A program made the translations under genes and the position numbers. Positions 32,522-44,260 of a DNA stretch of 64,000 bases are shown one piece after another. This stretch comes from Lasiosphaeria ovina (taxonomy: Eukaryota > Ascomycota > Sordariomycetes > Sordariales > Lasiosphaeriaceae): the NCBI GenBank assembly GCA_033439765.1, contig JAULSN010000002.1:1736001-1800000 (forward strand). The letters are read 5' to 3'. Position 1 is the first letter of the stretch; the number at the start of each line of letters is the position of its first letter. The notes under the pieces are model-generated. The model was not told the DNA's origin, made no database searches, and saw only the letters and a list, made by a program, of their open reading frames with translations.

Positions 32522-35327
32522 ATGGCGAACGCAAGCGGACTTCCCGACAATCCTCCCATGTGGGGGGAAAGCGAAATGGACGACTTGTTCGACCCGACTT
32601 ATTTTTCCACAGACGCCTTGAGCAACGCGACCGGAGTCGGCGCCAGCGTCGGTGCCAGTGCCAATCCCAACTCAACCGCCACAGCCGGCTACGGCAACCC
32701 TAATGTTAGCACAGGTCTCACCCTCGCCCCGCCGACGCGGGAATCGCGGCCAGCCGCTCGAGGGGCGCAGGCCCGAGGTGACGCCGTCGGTGAGAACCTA
32801 GCACGGCTTTCGGCCCCTTACTTGGGAAATGCGGCCAGCAGCATGATCCCGATTCTGAACCTCGCCCGAAGCACCCCGCCAAACCGAACAATAGCATATC
32901 CTCCCACGGCACGGTATTCGCAGGCCACTCCGACCCCAGCCCGGTTCCCGATGCAACGGCCCCAGTCCCACATCCCCGTCCAACATCCTCCGGCATGGGA
33001 TTCAGTATCCCGCCCTGGTCCCTCGCCGGTAGATTACCAACAGTTCCAGTCGATGGGCATGGGCGTGGGTATGTCTATGGGACACCCTTACTTGTTTAAC
33101 CCCGCCATCGCGTTGCCAACGACCCTCACCCAATGGGATGTTGGTTCTGGTCTGGTCTCGGCCCAGATTGGGACTGGCAGAGGTGCCGACCTCTTTCCCT
33201 ATCCCACGTTTAACTTTGGCGCTACGCATGCGATCCGCGACGCTTCTCCGCCTGACAGCGGCCCCGTGCCGACTTCCTTCGTCGATGGCGCTGCCTCGCT
33301 CGCTGGGTCGGATTACGACTGCCTGTCGCCGGCCCCAACCGAGAACCGGAGCCGTGGCCAACGGGCCTCTACGGTGTCCACCGATATTACGGAACCAGAC
33401 CCTGCTGACTCGACGCCTTCGACTCCCCTTCGGCAAAGTATAGCTTCCAAGCCCACACCGGCGTCGCTCGAGATCATCGCGTACGATCCAACTGCCGAAG
33501 GGAAAGGAAAGCAGTCCCGGAAACGGTCAGCTGACGACGGGGTCGCCGCAGCTGTAATGGCGCCTTCTCGAACTCTCATGGAAGTCCAGAAAAAGGGCGA
33601 GAATGGCGAGTTGCAAGGGGCCATGATCACATTTGGGAGCCGTCCCAACAAAAGGACTGCCTTTAGTGATAATAAGAGACGAGAGACGGCGATTGCGAGA
33701 AAAGACGGCGTGTGCGACCGCTGCAAGAAATCCAAGAGAAAGGTGACCAAATCCTATCCTGGTTCCGGGCGCCGAGAGAATTAACGTCTGACTGACACAC
33801 CACCCCACCCTCCAGTGCGACCTCTATTTGAAGAAGAACCCGTACGAGAGCTGCACCCTTTGCTCGTGCACGCGTACCTACAAAGGCGTTCCACGGATGC
33901 CATGCTCACAGTCGGCAATCAAGGAAGTCATGTTTTTCCGTAAAGGTAAATGGTCTTTTGCTTTTCGCAATTCCCCAGCTATTTTTGCTGCTCGTTTGCC
34001 GACATCTTGCCATGACTGTCCAGACGACGGATGGGTAACTGACATGCCGTAATTAGGGCCTGCACCAAACGAACCCCTCTTCACCTCTCGGCGCATTCTT
34101 TTCGACCTCAGAGATATCTCCAAGCCAAACGTCTCTGTCAAAACACTGGAGCTTACGCAGAAGCCCGGCCGGCACGGCCCAAGTCTAACTGTCTACGCCT
34201 CCGAGTTTAGTCCGTTGCCTGAAGATGTCATCTCCTACAAATGGAAGGATGCCAGCGGCAAGGCCCAGGAGATGATAATGCCATGTTTCTGTCTGACAAA
34301 CCTTGGCAAGGTCACCGATCAATTCCGTCAGTACATTGAGGTCGCAAATCGGTCTTACATGGATGCCTTGAGGACTGAGGACAAACTCGCATGGGAGACG
34401 TTCTCAATGGCCATGAACTACTCCAAAAAGAAGCCCGTGAGTGTTCCTCTTTCCCTTACCCCGCCCCACCCCGGTCAACGAGACCGATGCTAATAAATAC
34501 AGAAATCACTGGTGTCAACCGCTTTGGACCTCTGGGCTATATCTCGCATGATCGAAACCCCTTGGCAAATGTGTGGGAGCGACACACTTGGGGTTTCTCG
34601 AATTAATGACCCCACCAATCCTCATGACGGTGCAATTCCCATCCCGCCCATCATGGATACCCAGCTTGATCAAATCGTGATCCAGAACGTTCTCTTGCCT
34701 CTCCGAAACGAGCTTGTCAGCAAGTTCGACAACATGACTGCGCCACCCAAGCCAGAGGATTGGTTCGAGATCTACCTCACCGCCTTCATCCTCCTTAACC
34801 ACATTGCGAGGCTCGCCAAGCACTCCGTGGCTCATGCAAAACTCCATACCATGCCGGTGAGTACTTGACCCCCTTTCACCTTCCTTCCTTTCTGTTTTGC
34901 CGGCGAACACTTCTAACATTGCCCTCCACTACCAGACAAAGTACTCCAACAAAGAGTTCCTAGAAGGCGCTTTCCACACGGCCAAGATCATTTTGGCACG
35001 CTTCCACTTTGTCTGCAACGGCTCGGCCCCCCTGCGACTGAACTGGAAGTTGCCGACAACATGTGCCATGGCAAATCTTGAGCCTGATCAAGTCGCGTTT
35101 ATGGAGACCACCCAAGCCACCATTCGGTCAAGAGGTACGTCATAACCACCTTTCTTAGCTGGCTGGTGTGAAGGTACCCTGGCTGACCATAGCCTGTCCG
35201 ATGCTTAGAAAATGATCTTCGCCGTCTGCTGTCCACTCACGAGTATGAGAATCCCCTCTACTGGTCTCATCAGCTGTTTTTCAAGGAGTGGGACAAATCC
35301 CCGGCATGTGTGGTCGAGGCGTACTAA
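32522..35327 (+). CDS. Zn-cluster transcription factor with atypical Cys spacing
   Basis: Six exons: 32522-33742, 33816-33945, 34057-34436, 34503-34856, 34936-35134 and 35209-35327; all introns GT-AG and frame-consistent, total 800 residues. The first ~400 residues are disordered (Ser/Pro/Ala rich) and look like an activation or regulatory arm. The zinc cluster begins CDRCKKSKRK and, after the first intron, continues CDLYLKKNPYESCTLCSC. The spacing C-x2-C-x6-C-x11-C-x2-C is normal, but the sixth ligand is either one residue or 13 residues further (PRMPC), unlike the usual x6-9. A conserved C-terminal half follows with YKWKDASGKAQEMIMPCF and helical blocks (TALDLWAISRMIETPW, WFEIYLTAFILLNHIARL). 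It probably binds DNA in the nucleus. Targets are unknown; it sits beside no obvious pathway cluster. Confidence 0.88.
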
Positions 35328-36073
35328 GAACCGAGAGCGGAGTTAATATCTAGATGGAAGTAAATGCGGCAACGCAACGGAATGGGTTTTCATGGTTTGT
35401 TTTCTGGTAGGGCCTTTGCCTTTCGTTGGCTTTTTCTTTCTTTTTTTTCTTCTTTTTTTTCTCCTTTGAATGGGCGCGTGGTTTGGTTGTTTTTGTTTTG
35501 GAAATCCTGGTATAAATGGCTGGTAATAATACACGAATTACATTTCCATAAATTCGTGGAGAAGGTTCTGTGAGTGCAGAGATAATTAGCTCAAGTTGAA
35601 GAGTTACATGATCCATTTATGGGTGCCAATAAAATCACAATGTCAAATAAAATGTGTTTCACAGACTGTCTGTCGCTTTAAAAGAAATCCAGTCGAAGTG
35701 TAATTGCTTGTCAAAAATCCACAATCGTAATATCCTCAGTCGCAATATCCCCAGTGGGACAAGAAAAGAAAAGCAGTGGAGAATCTGCGCTTTGAACGAG
35801 CAAGTACACGTTTCATCCGGCAGTGAGTCCATCGTTACTCCTCAGTCCTCAGTTGCCAAAGAATTAGAAAAAGAAAAAAAAGGGCAGCAAAGCTTACACA
35901 CGGGTTACAAACCAGAACCACTTCCGGCTGCAGAAACAAAACATGAAATGGAATCGGTATCACAATAACAAAGCAAAACTCCAGACAACTCTCACGATTC
36001 CCATAACATCATAAGCATTAGCGGGAGTCACTCGTTTCCCATATCCATAACCCATCTCTCACACGTCCCCCGC
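35328..36073. other. Intergenic between convergent genes
   Basis: 3' flanks of the transcription factor (+) and the dioxygenase (-). T-rich tracts occur near 35427-35462. No gene is supported. Confidence 0.5.
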
Positions 36074-37641
36074 TCAAGCGCAGCTTGCGCGACGGTGCTT
36101 GATGCGCAGCTCAGGGGGCGACTTCTCAATGTCCCAGATGGCGTTGTGGCGGTACTCGTTGTCGCCGTAGCACTCGTCGCTGACGCGGGCGAGGGCGCGC
36201 GGGACAGGCCACATGCGCTGCTCGTTGCGCAGCCACAGGCGGAGCATGTGGCGCTTGCCGGGGGAGCCGGCCGGGCCGGGCGCGTCGGCGAAGCCGCTGC
36301 GCGCGTGCAGCATGGCGAAGTTGTTGAACAGCTCGATGTCGCCGCGTCGCAGCGCCAGCTCGACCGCGTGCTGCTTTGCCAAAAAGTACACCGTGTCCAG
36401 CGCCTCGGCCTGCACCTCGGTCATGGCGGGCACGGCCGGGTGGTGCGGCGAGAAGTGCGCGCCGGTTAGTGGCCGGCGTGAGAACTGGAAGCCCGGGCCG
36501 TGCTCGCCGAAGTTGTAGAGCAGTGGGCGCGTGTGGTATTCGCCTTGCCAGAATCTGAGGGGGTGTAACATGGTTAGGCTGGGCTGTGGAGATGGAGTAC
36601 AAGATATAGAGTGATGGGAAGGGAAGAAAGGGGCAGAGGAGACTAACTCGTCAAACGGCCAGTCGTCGCGCGCCAGCACGTGGATAATGTCGGGCCGCGT
36701 CTTTGCAATCTCGTTGTAGATCTTGGCCGATGACGCCAGGAAGCTCTCGCCGCCGTAAGCCGCCACGTCCAGCGCGTAGAGTGCCAGCACGTCGCACAGG
36801 TCAGTGTGGAAGGGCTGGAGTAAATGGACAGGGAAACGTTAGCAAGTCAGGTGGTTTTTTTTGATGGGGAGATAGAAGAAGGATGTTATTGGAAGAGGGC
36901 GGCTGACCTGGGCGCGAGCGACATAGGGCGAGTTGGGCATGCTGCCGTGCTTCTTGACGTCCTCGACAACAGCTTGGATGTGGACTAATTATCCCAGATG
37001 GATGGCTCCCAGTCAATTGGTGTTTTTGTCAACGTCAGAGTACAAACACAAGGCCAAGCACTCACGTATCATCCGTCCATCAAAGTCTTGCATGCCCCGC
37101 GTCTCGGCAATGTAGCTTGTGACGCCAAGGTAGAGGAGGATGTTGTCGAAGCTCGAGTACTTGTCCGGCTCGAGGCCACGGAGGATGGTGAAGCCTCGGC
37201 CGTCGTGGATGGTCTTAGAAACATCGTCAAGTCGGCTGCCCAGAGATGGCAAGGGGAAGGTATCGCGGCTGACGTCGTTAGGGCCAAGGTCGCCAGGGAG
37301 AGCTATCCGAGTGGATAAAAAGATTAGCGGGTGAGCTGAGTCGGTTTGCATTTGAAATAATTGTGAACGAGTTACTTGCATTTGAAGTAGGCCAAGCCAG
37401 CTTCAATCTCGGCAATGTCTTCCTCGCTGAATGTGAGGATATACTCGTCCTCGGACTTGAAGTCAGATCTGGACCAGGCCCGCTCGGTGTCGACCTGAGA
37501 CGGCCACCCTGGCGGGAGTGTGGTGGGCCGGTCTAGGTTAAGGGCAGCGAGTCTCTCAACCCGTTCCTTGTAAACCTTGTAGGACGGGATCCACTCGATG
37601 TCAGGCCGGACAATTGTCTGCTGGGTTTCAGTTGCCGTCAT
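36074..37641 (-). CDS. TauD/TfdA-family Fe(II)/2-oxoglutarate dioxygenase
   Basis: Five exons: 37641-37380, 37302-37066, 36984-36908, 36814-36648 and 36554-36074, giving 407 residues. The family has an Fe(II) facial triad. H-x-D is HTD at residues 195-197 (start of exon 4), and the distal His and 2-oxoglutarate-binding Arg lie in the GKRHMLRLWLR segment. The N-terminal part carries the strong fungal pattern YFKSL...DTFPLPSL...GRGFTILRGL. This group uses O2 and 2-oxoglutarate to hydroxylate small molecules (taurine-like sulfonates, alpha-ketoacids, clavaminate-type substrates); the substrate here is unknown. The first intron must be GC-AG (donor GCAAGT at 37379) to restore the conserved FKSL; no GT donor keeps the frame. 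The start at 37641 was chosen over upstream in-frame ATGs (37683, 37719) because the family usually begins about 85 residues before FKSL. Confidence 0.9.
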
Positions 37642-40600
37642 TGACTGCTCACGAGCCGGAGTTGCACCAAGAAGGCAAGCCATTGCTGATGTCGAGGGAC
37701 GAGGTGGCCAAATCGTCACAAACTTGTGAGTTGTTATGTCGGATCGAAAGAAGTAAGAGCTGTATAGAGAAAAGAAGAATCAAGGGGAGGGCTGGCGAAG
37801 GCGGGAGGGAATCGCTGAGGAGCCTGGGGATAAATCGATTCCATCTCCTGGCCAGTCTGCTCGTCTTTAATACTTTGGGGCGGCTCAGCTGCCTCTCTCT
37901 CTCTCGACTCAACAACTTCCGAGGGTCTCTGTCTCAATACCGCGACTTTCCGCAGAGCCTCAGTCCTTCGTTGAAGCCCTTCGGAACTCCCAAGACTAAA
38001 ACGAGGCTCTGAGGTGGTCATGGGCTTCGGGAAGCCACTGGACTCAGCCGCGCCGATAAGGACTATGGTCTTGATTGGGGAGGGAGTACGGGGAATCTGC
38101 AATAGGGTCATCTGGGTTGCCACAATGCAAGCTGCCATTGGTCAATTACTCTCGACGGGGGGGCGGTTGAGCCGCCGGTAATGGGGGTTTGGTCGGGAAT
38201 GGCGCCAAAGAGGTCTGCATGTGGTTGTCTGGGAGTGCTGCCCATGGTGTGCCATGATTGCGTAACAAGGGAGCCAACCCATGCAAAGGAGGGTTAGGGC
38301 CGTGGGGACGAGTCCAATGGGCAGCCACATGGTTACCAAATCGGTAGGTGCGGTTGTGTTGTCGAGGTTACACTCTAGAGCCAGGCCAGGGAGGGCCATT
38401 GGCTGACGGAAGGGGGGCGTTGACGGAATGGTCTGACAATGGGTTGCTCTTGCTCTTGCCGCAGAGAACCCCCGCCCGCGGCTCTCCGCAAGAGTACTAG
38501 CATGAGGCTCAAGCTCGGAAATGGGGCGGGCAATGGTTGCAGTTGCAGACCAGACCCCGCTCGAAGCCATCTCGATGGGTACTAGGGTGCGGCTCAAGTT
38601 TGAATCGGGGCTGGCTGAGCCACGGCGCCATGGTTCCTCCCGCATGGCCGCAGCGAACTCCCCCGCTCGTGGGTTTAGCTCTCCTCACCCGGTGCTGGCG
38701 TGCTGGCAAGCCATGCGGCTCAACAGCCAGGATGGGCCAATGGGGTTCGAGACGCTCCGAAGACCCGATTGGATGATTAGGTTCCGAAATGAGCACGGCC
38801 TGACCACCTTCTTGTTACTGGGCCGAGATACGAGGACGTACGTCTCCAATTCACACTCGGTATCTCCTAGGACACGTCGAAGAGACAATTGCACTTTTCG
38901 GCTGACCATGCTTGACTTTAAGCTGCATATGCGTCATGCAAAGGTCTCCTTCTAGCGGTTGGTCGGGCTAAAGCACATGAGCTCAGATCGACGAGGCTGC
39001 CAATGGCGACTGCTCGCAATGATTCCTCAAGCTGGAATAACTCTGGCATCGTGGTGGCTGTGCATCTAAGTCCACCTAGTTGATTAGCTTAGGTAGTGAC
39101 ACCACACACGCACGATATGTTCTTCTTCAACCAGATAGGGATTTCTTTTCTACCTTGAATCTGCTTAGCAAAGATCTCTGCTGCCATTGACCGAAAAGCG
39201 AATGGCGGCAGACTCGCCATTTTACCATGCCCGGCTTCGAGCTATACCCGAAGCCGGGAAATGATGGATTCGTATCTCGTTCCAGTCGTGCGACCCTCTT
39301 GCCCTGGCGAACAAGAATGGGACAGAGGCAAGAACTTAGGATCGCCCTAAGTACCTAATCGACTAACTGTGTTGGGATTTGAGCGGCTGTGGCCTTCGGA
39401 CCTTGACGTTATGAAGACCCGTTTGGTACGTAGTGCCTTGATCTCCCTTCAACAGTCCATCCGCGGCAGATGCAATAGACACCGAGCCCATCAAGTGATA
39501 ATTAGCGGAGAGCCTTGCAAGACAGCTCTTGTTAACACCACCGCTACAATAACATAGACGCGGGTTGTTAGCTAGGCAGGTACCTTAGTTAAGGGCTTGC
39601 TATTGAGAAGGTCGCCGTACTGAACAGGTGAGACCGATGGCAAATTGGTACAGAACGTGGTCGACATCACCAACCACCAGTTTGATGGCCATAAGCTTCC
39701 TTGAGGTCTTTCAGAAATGCGGGTGCGATAGTCTGGTCACTCTGGTGCCATGGCGGAATCGCAGGCTGCGACGTAGGATGAATGGATAGTATCACTTAGG
39801 TCGACGAAGCCATAGCGCCAGGGCGAGAAGTTCAAGGGTATGGAGGAACTGAGAAAGCATTTTCCAATTTAAAAAGGGAAAAGAAAATTATGCTGCACTT
39901 AATCATCTCACCCAGCGAAGAGGCGGTGAACTGGAGTTAGGTGAAAGTTGCCGTACCCGTTTGGCCACGGGAAGAAGTCGCGCCACACGCAGACCGGGAT
40001 GTTTGCCGGGACAGACACTCAATCATCATCAATAGAACCCACCCAATTTCCAACATCGCGCCTTCCCAGAAGAGCCTTTTAGATTTCAGGGTACTCCGTA
40101 CTGTACATACTCTGTAAGACAGGCACTGTACGCGTATATGCAGGCAGTGATCACCAGGTCCCTGGTCTTTTGGAGTGCTTTGCGTCCCAGAAAGCTGTCA
40201 TGGCAAGAATCGCCTTTTGTGGATGGCAATTAAAATTGCCAACGCCTTTTCCAATCCCGATTCCAATCCCGATTCGATTCCGATTCCAATCCAGATCCTG
40301 TTCCCGTTACCTTTCTTGTTTAGATCTAGGCCAGGCTCCAAAAAGTCACCCTAGAACGTGGCTAGATTAGAAACGGGATAATATGGCAGGTCAGGTCTTG
40401 CGGGACTCCCGCTGCAAATGACACGGTAATCATCAGAGTTCACAACCTAATAATTTACGTGGATCGCCGGTCAGTGGTGTACCCAGTTGGCCATGGCACT
40501 TGATCTTGATCAGAACGCGCAGGAATCACGCGCGGGCTGTAAGTGGAAAGGCGTGGCGCCTCCTAAGAGCGTGCAGAAAGAGTACGCGGAAAAGATCATC

Positions 40601-40793
40601 TTTTGGGCTTTACCTGGGTCCATTTCTTGCTCCAAGAATAAACGAAAGAAAGAGGGCTTCCACCTCCATTCGCACAGGCAATTACCCCATGGGTGTCTTT
40701 GCGGTCTTCATGTTTTGTCGGCGTCTGGTTGCAAACTTGTTTACCTCACAGAAGCACTCCGTCCAGGCTTCGTGTCTCGTTTCCGCGCCTGCC
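37642..40793. other. Long non-coding interval
   Basis: About 3.1 kb with no supportable gene. 38490-38720 contains three loosely similar GCGGCTCAA-centred segments. A short tandem array of TTCCAATCCCGA-like units lies at about 40247-40300. Short frames on both strands have no domain. The right end is the putative promoter of the decayed metallo-hydrolase gene. Confidence 0.45.
40247..40300. repeat. Short tandem repeat (ATTCCAATCCCG-like)
   Basis: Imperfect units TTCCAATCCCGA, TTCCAATCCCGA, TTCGATTCCGA and TTCCAATCCAGA in succession. Probably a minisatellite of no function. Confidence 0.6.
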
Positions 40794-42135
40794 ATGAACC
40801 CCTACGCCCTTTCGGTCGCCATAACGCCCGGCACAGCTCTAGAAGACGCCAAAGCACACCATGTCAAGACCAAGGACGGGCGACCTGTCTTGTTTAACAA
40901 CCCGTTCCCATCGTTTGGCTGGGCGCGCGAGGCGTCGCTTCTCAAGAGCCGGGAAGTCCCCCGGCCTGCAGGCGGCCGGGGAAAAGCGCTTGCGGCCCGT
41001 GGCACTGACGCGCTCCTCAAAGACGGGGTCGAACAGGGCGCGGAAGCCAGAGGGGAACTCGACATAGCAGCTCGCGTGGCTGAGCCACGTGGAACGCAGA
41101 GCAGCAGTGCTTGCGGCGCGCGACGGTAAAAACTTCGCCGTCACTGACGGGATCTTGACATTGGACGTGTCGGGCACCGGGAGCTTCCCCAGGAGCCGCC
41201 TCCTGGCACACCACGGCATCAGCGCGGGCCCCAGCCGGTAGATTACCCACTGGGGGAGTCTTGTAGCCACGAATGACGATGGATTTAATCACCGGCCAAA
41301 CTTCCACAAGTCGTCCACGCTGTATTCATCAGTCACAGCCACCACGACCACCTCTCGCTGCCGTCGGTCAAGGAGCTGGTTCGTGCTTACCCTGGCGTGC
41401 ATTTCTTCATCGGCATGGGACTGCCAAAGTGGTTCCACGACAGCAGAGTAAGCGCAGTGACAGAGATGGACTGGTGGGACGATGCCGATGTGGTCTTGGA
41501 GAGGAGGACGGCTTCAGAGGCCGGCATCGATGCCGGTCAGGGCGCTGGCGACGACGGTTCGTCTCCGCCAGAACGTATCAGTGTCCGAGTGTCGTGACTC
41601 CCTAGCCAGCACGGGTGCATGCGGAACGGGTTCGACTACGCCCGCTCCCTGTGGGCATCCTGGGCTGTCGAGTCGGGCGGCAAGTCGGTGTGGTTTGCCG
41701 GCGACACGGGCTACCGGCCCGTGCCCGAAGGCATGGAGGAGCTTGGGCCGGGATTCGACGAGCTGCCCCGAAATCCCCAGTTCGCGCAGATCGGGAGTCT
41801 GCGAGGACCGTTCGACTTGGGTCTGATCCCCATCGGAGCGTACCAGCCGCGCTTCATGTACGGCCCGGTGCACGCGAGCCCTTACGACGCCGTCGAGATC
41901 TTCCAGGATACCAAGTGCCGCAGGGCCCTGGGCATCCATTTGGGGCACGTGGGCTCTGACGAGTGAGCCCGTGGAGCAGCCACCAGAGAAACTCAGAGAC
42001 GCCTTGAAGATTAAGGGCCTGGCCCAAACAGGACTTTTCGACGTGTGTGCCATTGGCGAGAGTCGGGACTCCGATCCCTCTTATTTTGATTCAAATCAAC
42101 ACTCATATCATCTTGTCCACAAACGAATGTCTTAA
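40794..42135 (+). pseudogene. NAPE-PLD-type metallo-beta-lactamase pseudogene with internal inversion
   Basis: Plus-strand pieces carry HHVKTKDGRPVLFNNPFPSF (about 40857-40915), the zinc motif HSHHDH (41334-41351) with VHFFIGMGLPKWFH and TEMDWWDDADV after it, and LWASWAVESGGKSVWFAGDT onward to the C-terminus. The segment that belongs between the first two pieces (LPVPDTSNVKIP ... STWLSHASCYVEFPSGFRAL ... GRKRFSPAACRPGDFP) reads only on the minus strand at about 40913-41301. Further damage: a TGA at 41595-41597 where the family has Cys; a one-base T insertion at 41939-41941 that shifts the C-terminus; and an in-frame TGA at the upstream end of the inverted part (41289-41291). The family is the N-acyl-phosphatidylethanolamine-hydrolysing phospholipase D-like hydrolases. 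It cannot be functional. A hydrophobic start at about 40690 may have belonged to the original gene. Confidence 0.88.
40913..41301 (-). other. Inverted internal segment of the pseudogene
   Basis: The minus-strand segment is bounded by 7-bp inverted repeats: GTTTGGC at 40913-40919 and GCCAAAC at 41295-41301. Viewing the right junction as if turned back gives a continuous frame through ...FPALEKRRLARPAKLPQVVHAVFISH into the HSHHDH motif, which supports these points as the true breakpoints. It is about 389 bases long. Confidence 0.75.
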
Positions 42136-43519
42136 TCGTGGTCTTTGATTCATGTAGATAATTACGTCAGTGCTGACTGAAATTGCCATTTAGGTAGGTA
42201 ATTAGTAATAATGTTTCTTCTTCCCTTCCAGCCTGTGAGTTTGGACGAATCTAATCTTGCTGAGGGCGCTCTTCTTTACTACAACAGACAATTTTTCTTT
42301 GTATGTCTGCGGTTCCGAGTATTCTGTATTCCGGACTGTGGGCCCACTGGTCCAGGGACGGAGAATTGGACCTGGATGCTATGCGCGGATTATTTGGAAG
42401 GATACGTACGATACGGTCGTTGACCCATCTGAGGCGGCCACCGTGACATTGCATTACCTGTCCCTTCCACCCGGCCTGAAACTCCAAAACCCAGGAAATC
42501 ACACGGTAGAAAATATGTGGAGATTCCATGTTGGTTGGACAATGAGGTGAGTGGAGACAGGAGCGCCGTTTCATTTTTAGACGCGGAAGTTTAATTCTTA
42601 TCCGCGGAGCGGCCGCAAAAGTTGGCCAACAAACAATTCCTGCCGGCTGCTAGATCGGCACCCGAAAACCGCCCTTGTTGGAGACCCCGCTATTTTAAAG
42701 GATGCCACCAATTGTTTTGGCTCTGCGCAGAATTTCTCTCAACGGGTACTGGCTCGAATTCATCCTAAGTCTCGGGGGGGGGGGGGGGGGGGCTGTTATT
42801 CTGGGGTGGTGCTGAGCTTGCAGCCAAGGGGATGGAGCTATTTTCAGATTCCCGGAGGCACAGGCTCAGACTTTCCGGGGTCTAAGCCGATCCTGCGCCA
42901 GGCCCGCCGTTTGAGGCCAACGAATGCGGCCCGGTTCTCGGTGGACTCGGAAGTACTTTGGAAGCCGCCCAGACCGGCAAATCAAATGCATGCTTCCAAA
43001 GCACCTGCCTAATCTCCAACTTGATGGCGAATCCGTCATTTGAATGTCTTCTTCCGTGATGGACCGTCTTTGATGGGGCGTGAGCCGAGCCCCCGTTTCT
43101 CAGGCTTTTTAAGACAATTGTGTTGGCTGGCAGTTGCGCCGCGCTTGGCCTCCTTCCCCATGTGACCCACGGGACCAACGGTGACCAGAAAACCCACTCG
43201 CTTGCTCTACTGCTCCCCATTCCTCACGACTTTAAATCATGTCACCTACCCTTGCTAGCGCAACTGCCAAGTGGCTGAAAGCGGCGGCACCTGTTTCGAA
43301 ACCAAGACTTCGCCAGATTTGCCGTTGGCCATGAAGGCGGTGAAAACCAGTCTCCATGTTGAAAAAGCCAACTAGGCGGGATTCCCTCGGTATAAGAGCG
43401 AGCTGAACCCCAGACCTCCCTTCCCCAATGACTAACCTTGTATTTCAACCTTTCTTGCCGATTTTATTACATCATCTATATTGCGCCACCTTACATACGT
43501 CCGTGATACCTACTACGTA
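42136..43519. other. Intergenic with long G tract
   Basis: Contains an uninterrupted run of 19 G at 42774-42792. No coding frame is supported. The right end is the promoter of the small gene at 43520, with a TATAAGAG-like site at 43391-43398. Confidence 0.5.
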
Positions 43520-44260
43520 ATGGCTTCGAAAGCACCGACTGAGGGGGCGACACTTCATCCTCCTCCACCTACGCCAAACAAGCAAACAATAGTCCCTATT
43601 GTACCGACGCCTAATATATCTCGAGATGAGTCCGATGCCAAACTATTAGAAAGGTCCAAGGCAATTGCTCCGCCAGTTAATAGTAAGTGGCTGCAGTTGA
43701 AGTGACCAGAATCAACCTGTTTTGAGCAACATGCTAATTAACTTACTGCAGCGTCTACTAGTATCGGCAGTCGAATTACGGGTATAAAGGACAACTTCGA
43801 GGATATAGCGGGCAACCTCAAAACAACCCTTCGCAGAGAGGCCCCGCCCAACGTTGGTGTAAATGCAGTGATCCTTGGGTCAGGGTTCGTGGGGGCATCA
43901 GTCGGCGACCCAGAGGGTGTCGCGTCGGATGTTCATGGCAAGTTGCTGTCCAAGCCACCGCCTAAATCCAACGGCACCGTTCTCACACGTGATGGCGCTG
44001 TGGCAAGGTTGATTGCGCCATCGAACACTCTACCAGGTGCATCCCCAACCCATCTTGGCTTGCCGGCAGGCGGCGCTCAAGGCCGCAGGCCCCCGACATT
44101 CGCGCCGGCCAATGGTACGAGCAATGCGGCAGAAGTCGGGCATTCAGAACCCCATCATACCGCGCCCCTGGGCGTCGATCCAGATCACAGGACCACGATA
44201 CCTCTGACTGCTGCGCCCCAGGTGAAACCGGTCAAGGTGGAAATCCCTGTGGAGAGGTAA
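43520..44260 (+). CDS. Hypothetical Pro-rich protein, two exons
   Basis: Exons 43520-43682 and 43752-44260, with a strong GTAAGT donor and CTGCAG acceptor (69-base intron with a GCTAAT branch site), giving 223 residues. The N-terminal 50 residues are Pro/Thr rich. The centre has an amphipathic-looking stretch (RITGIKDNFEDIAGNLKTTL) followed by NVGVNAVILGSGFVGASVGD. The rest is disordered and Pro/Gly/Ala rich. No known domain, signal peptide or membrane segment. The clean intron and frame argue for a real gene. It lies on the same strand about 800 bases before the second HET gene. Whether the Gly/Val/Asn-rich centre is a self-assembly motif is speculation. Confidence 0.6.

Noticed and set aside
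40500..41129. A 209-residue plus frame through the decayed hydrolase
   Set aside because: Only the part from about 40794 to 40915 matches the family; beyond that it reads the inverted segment on the wrong strand.
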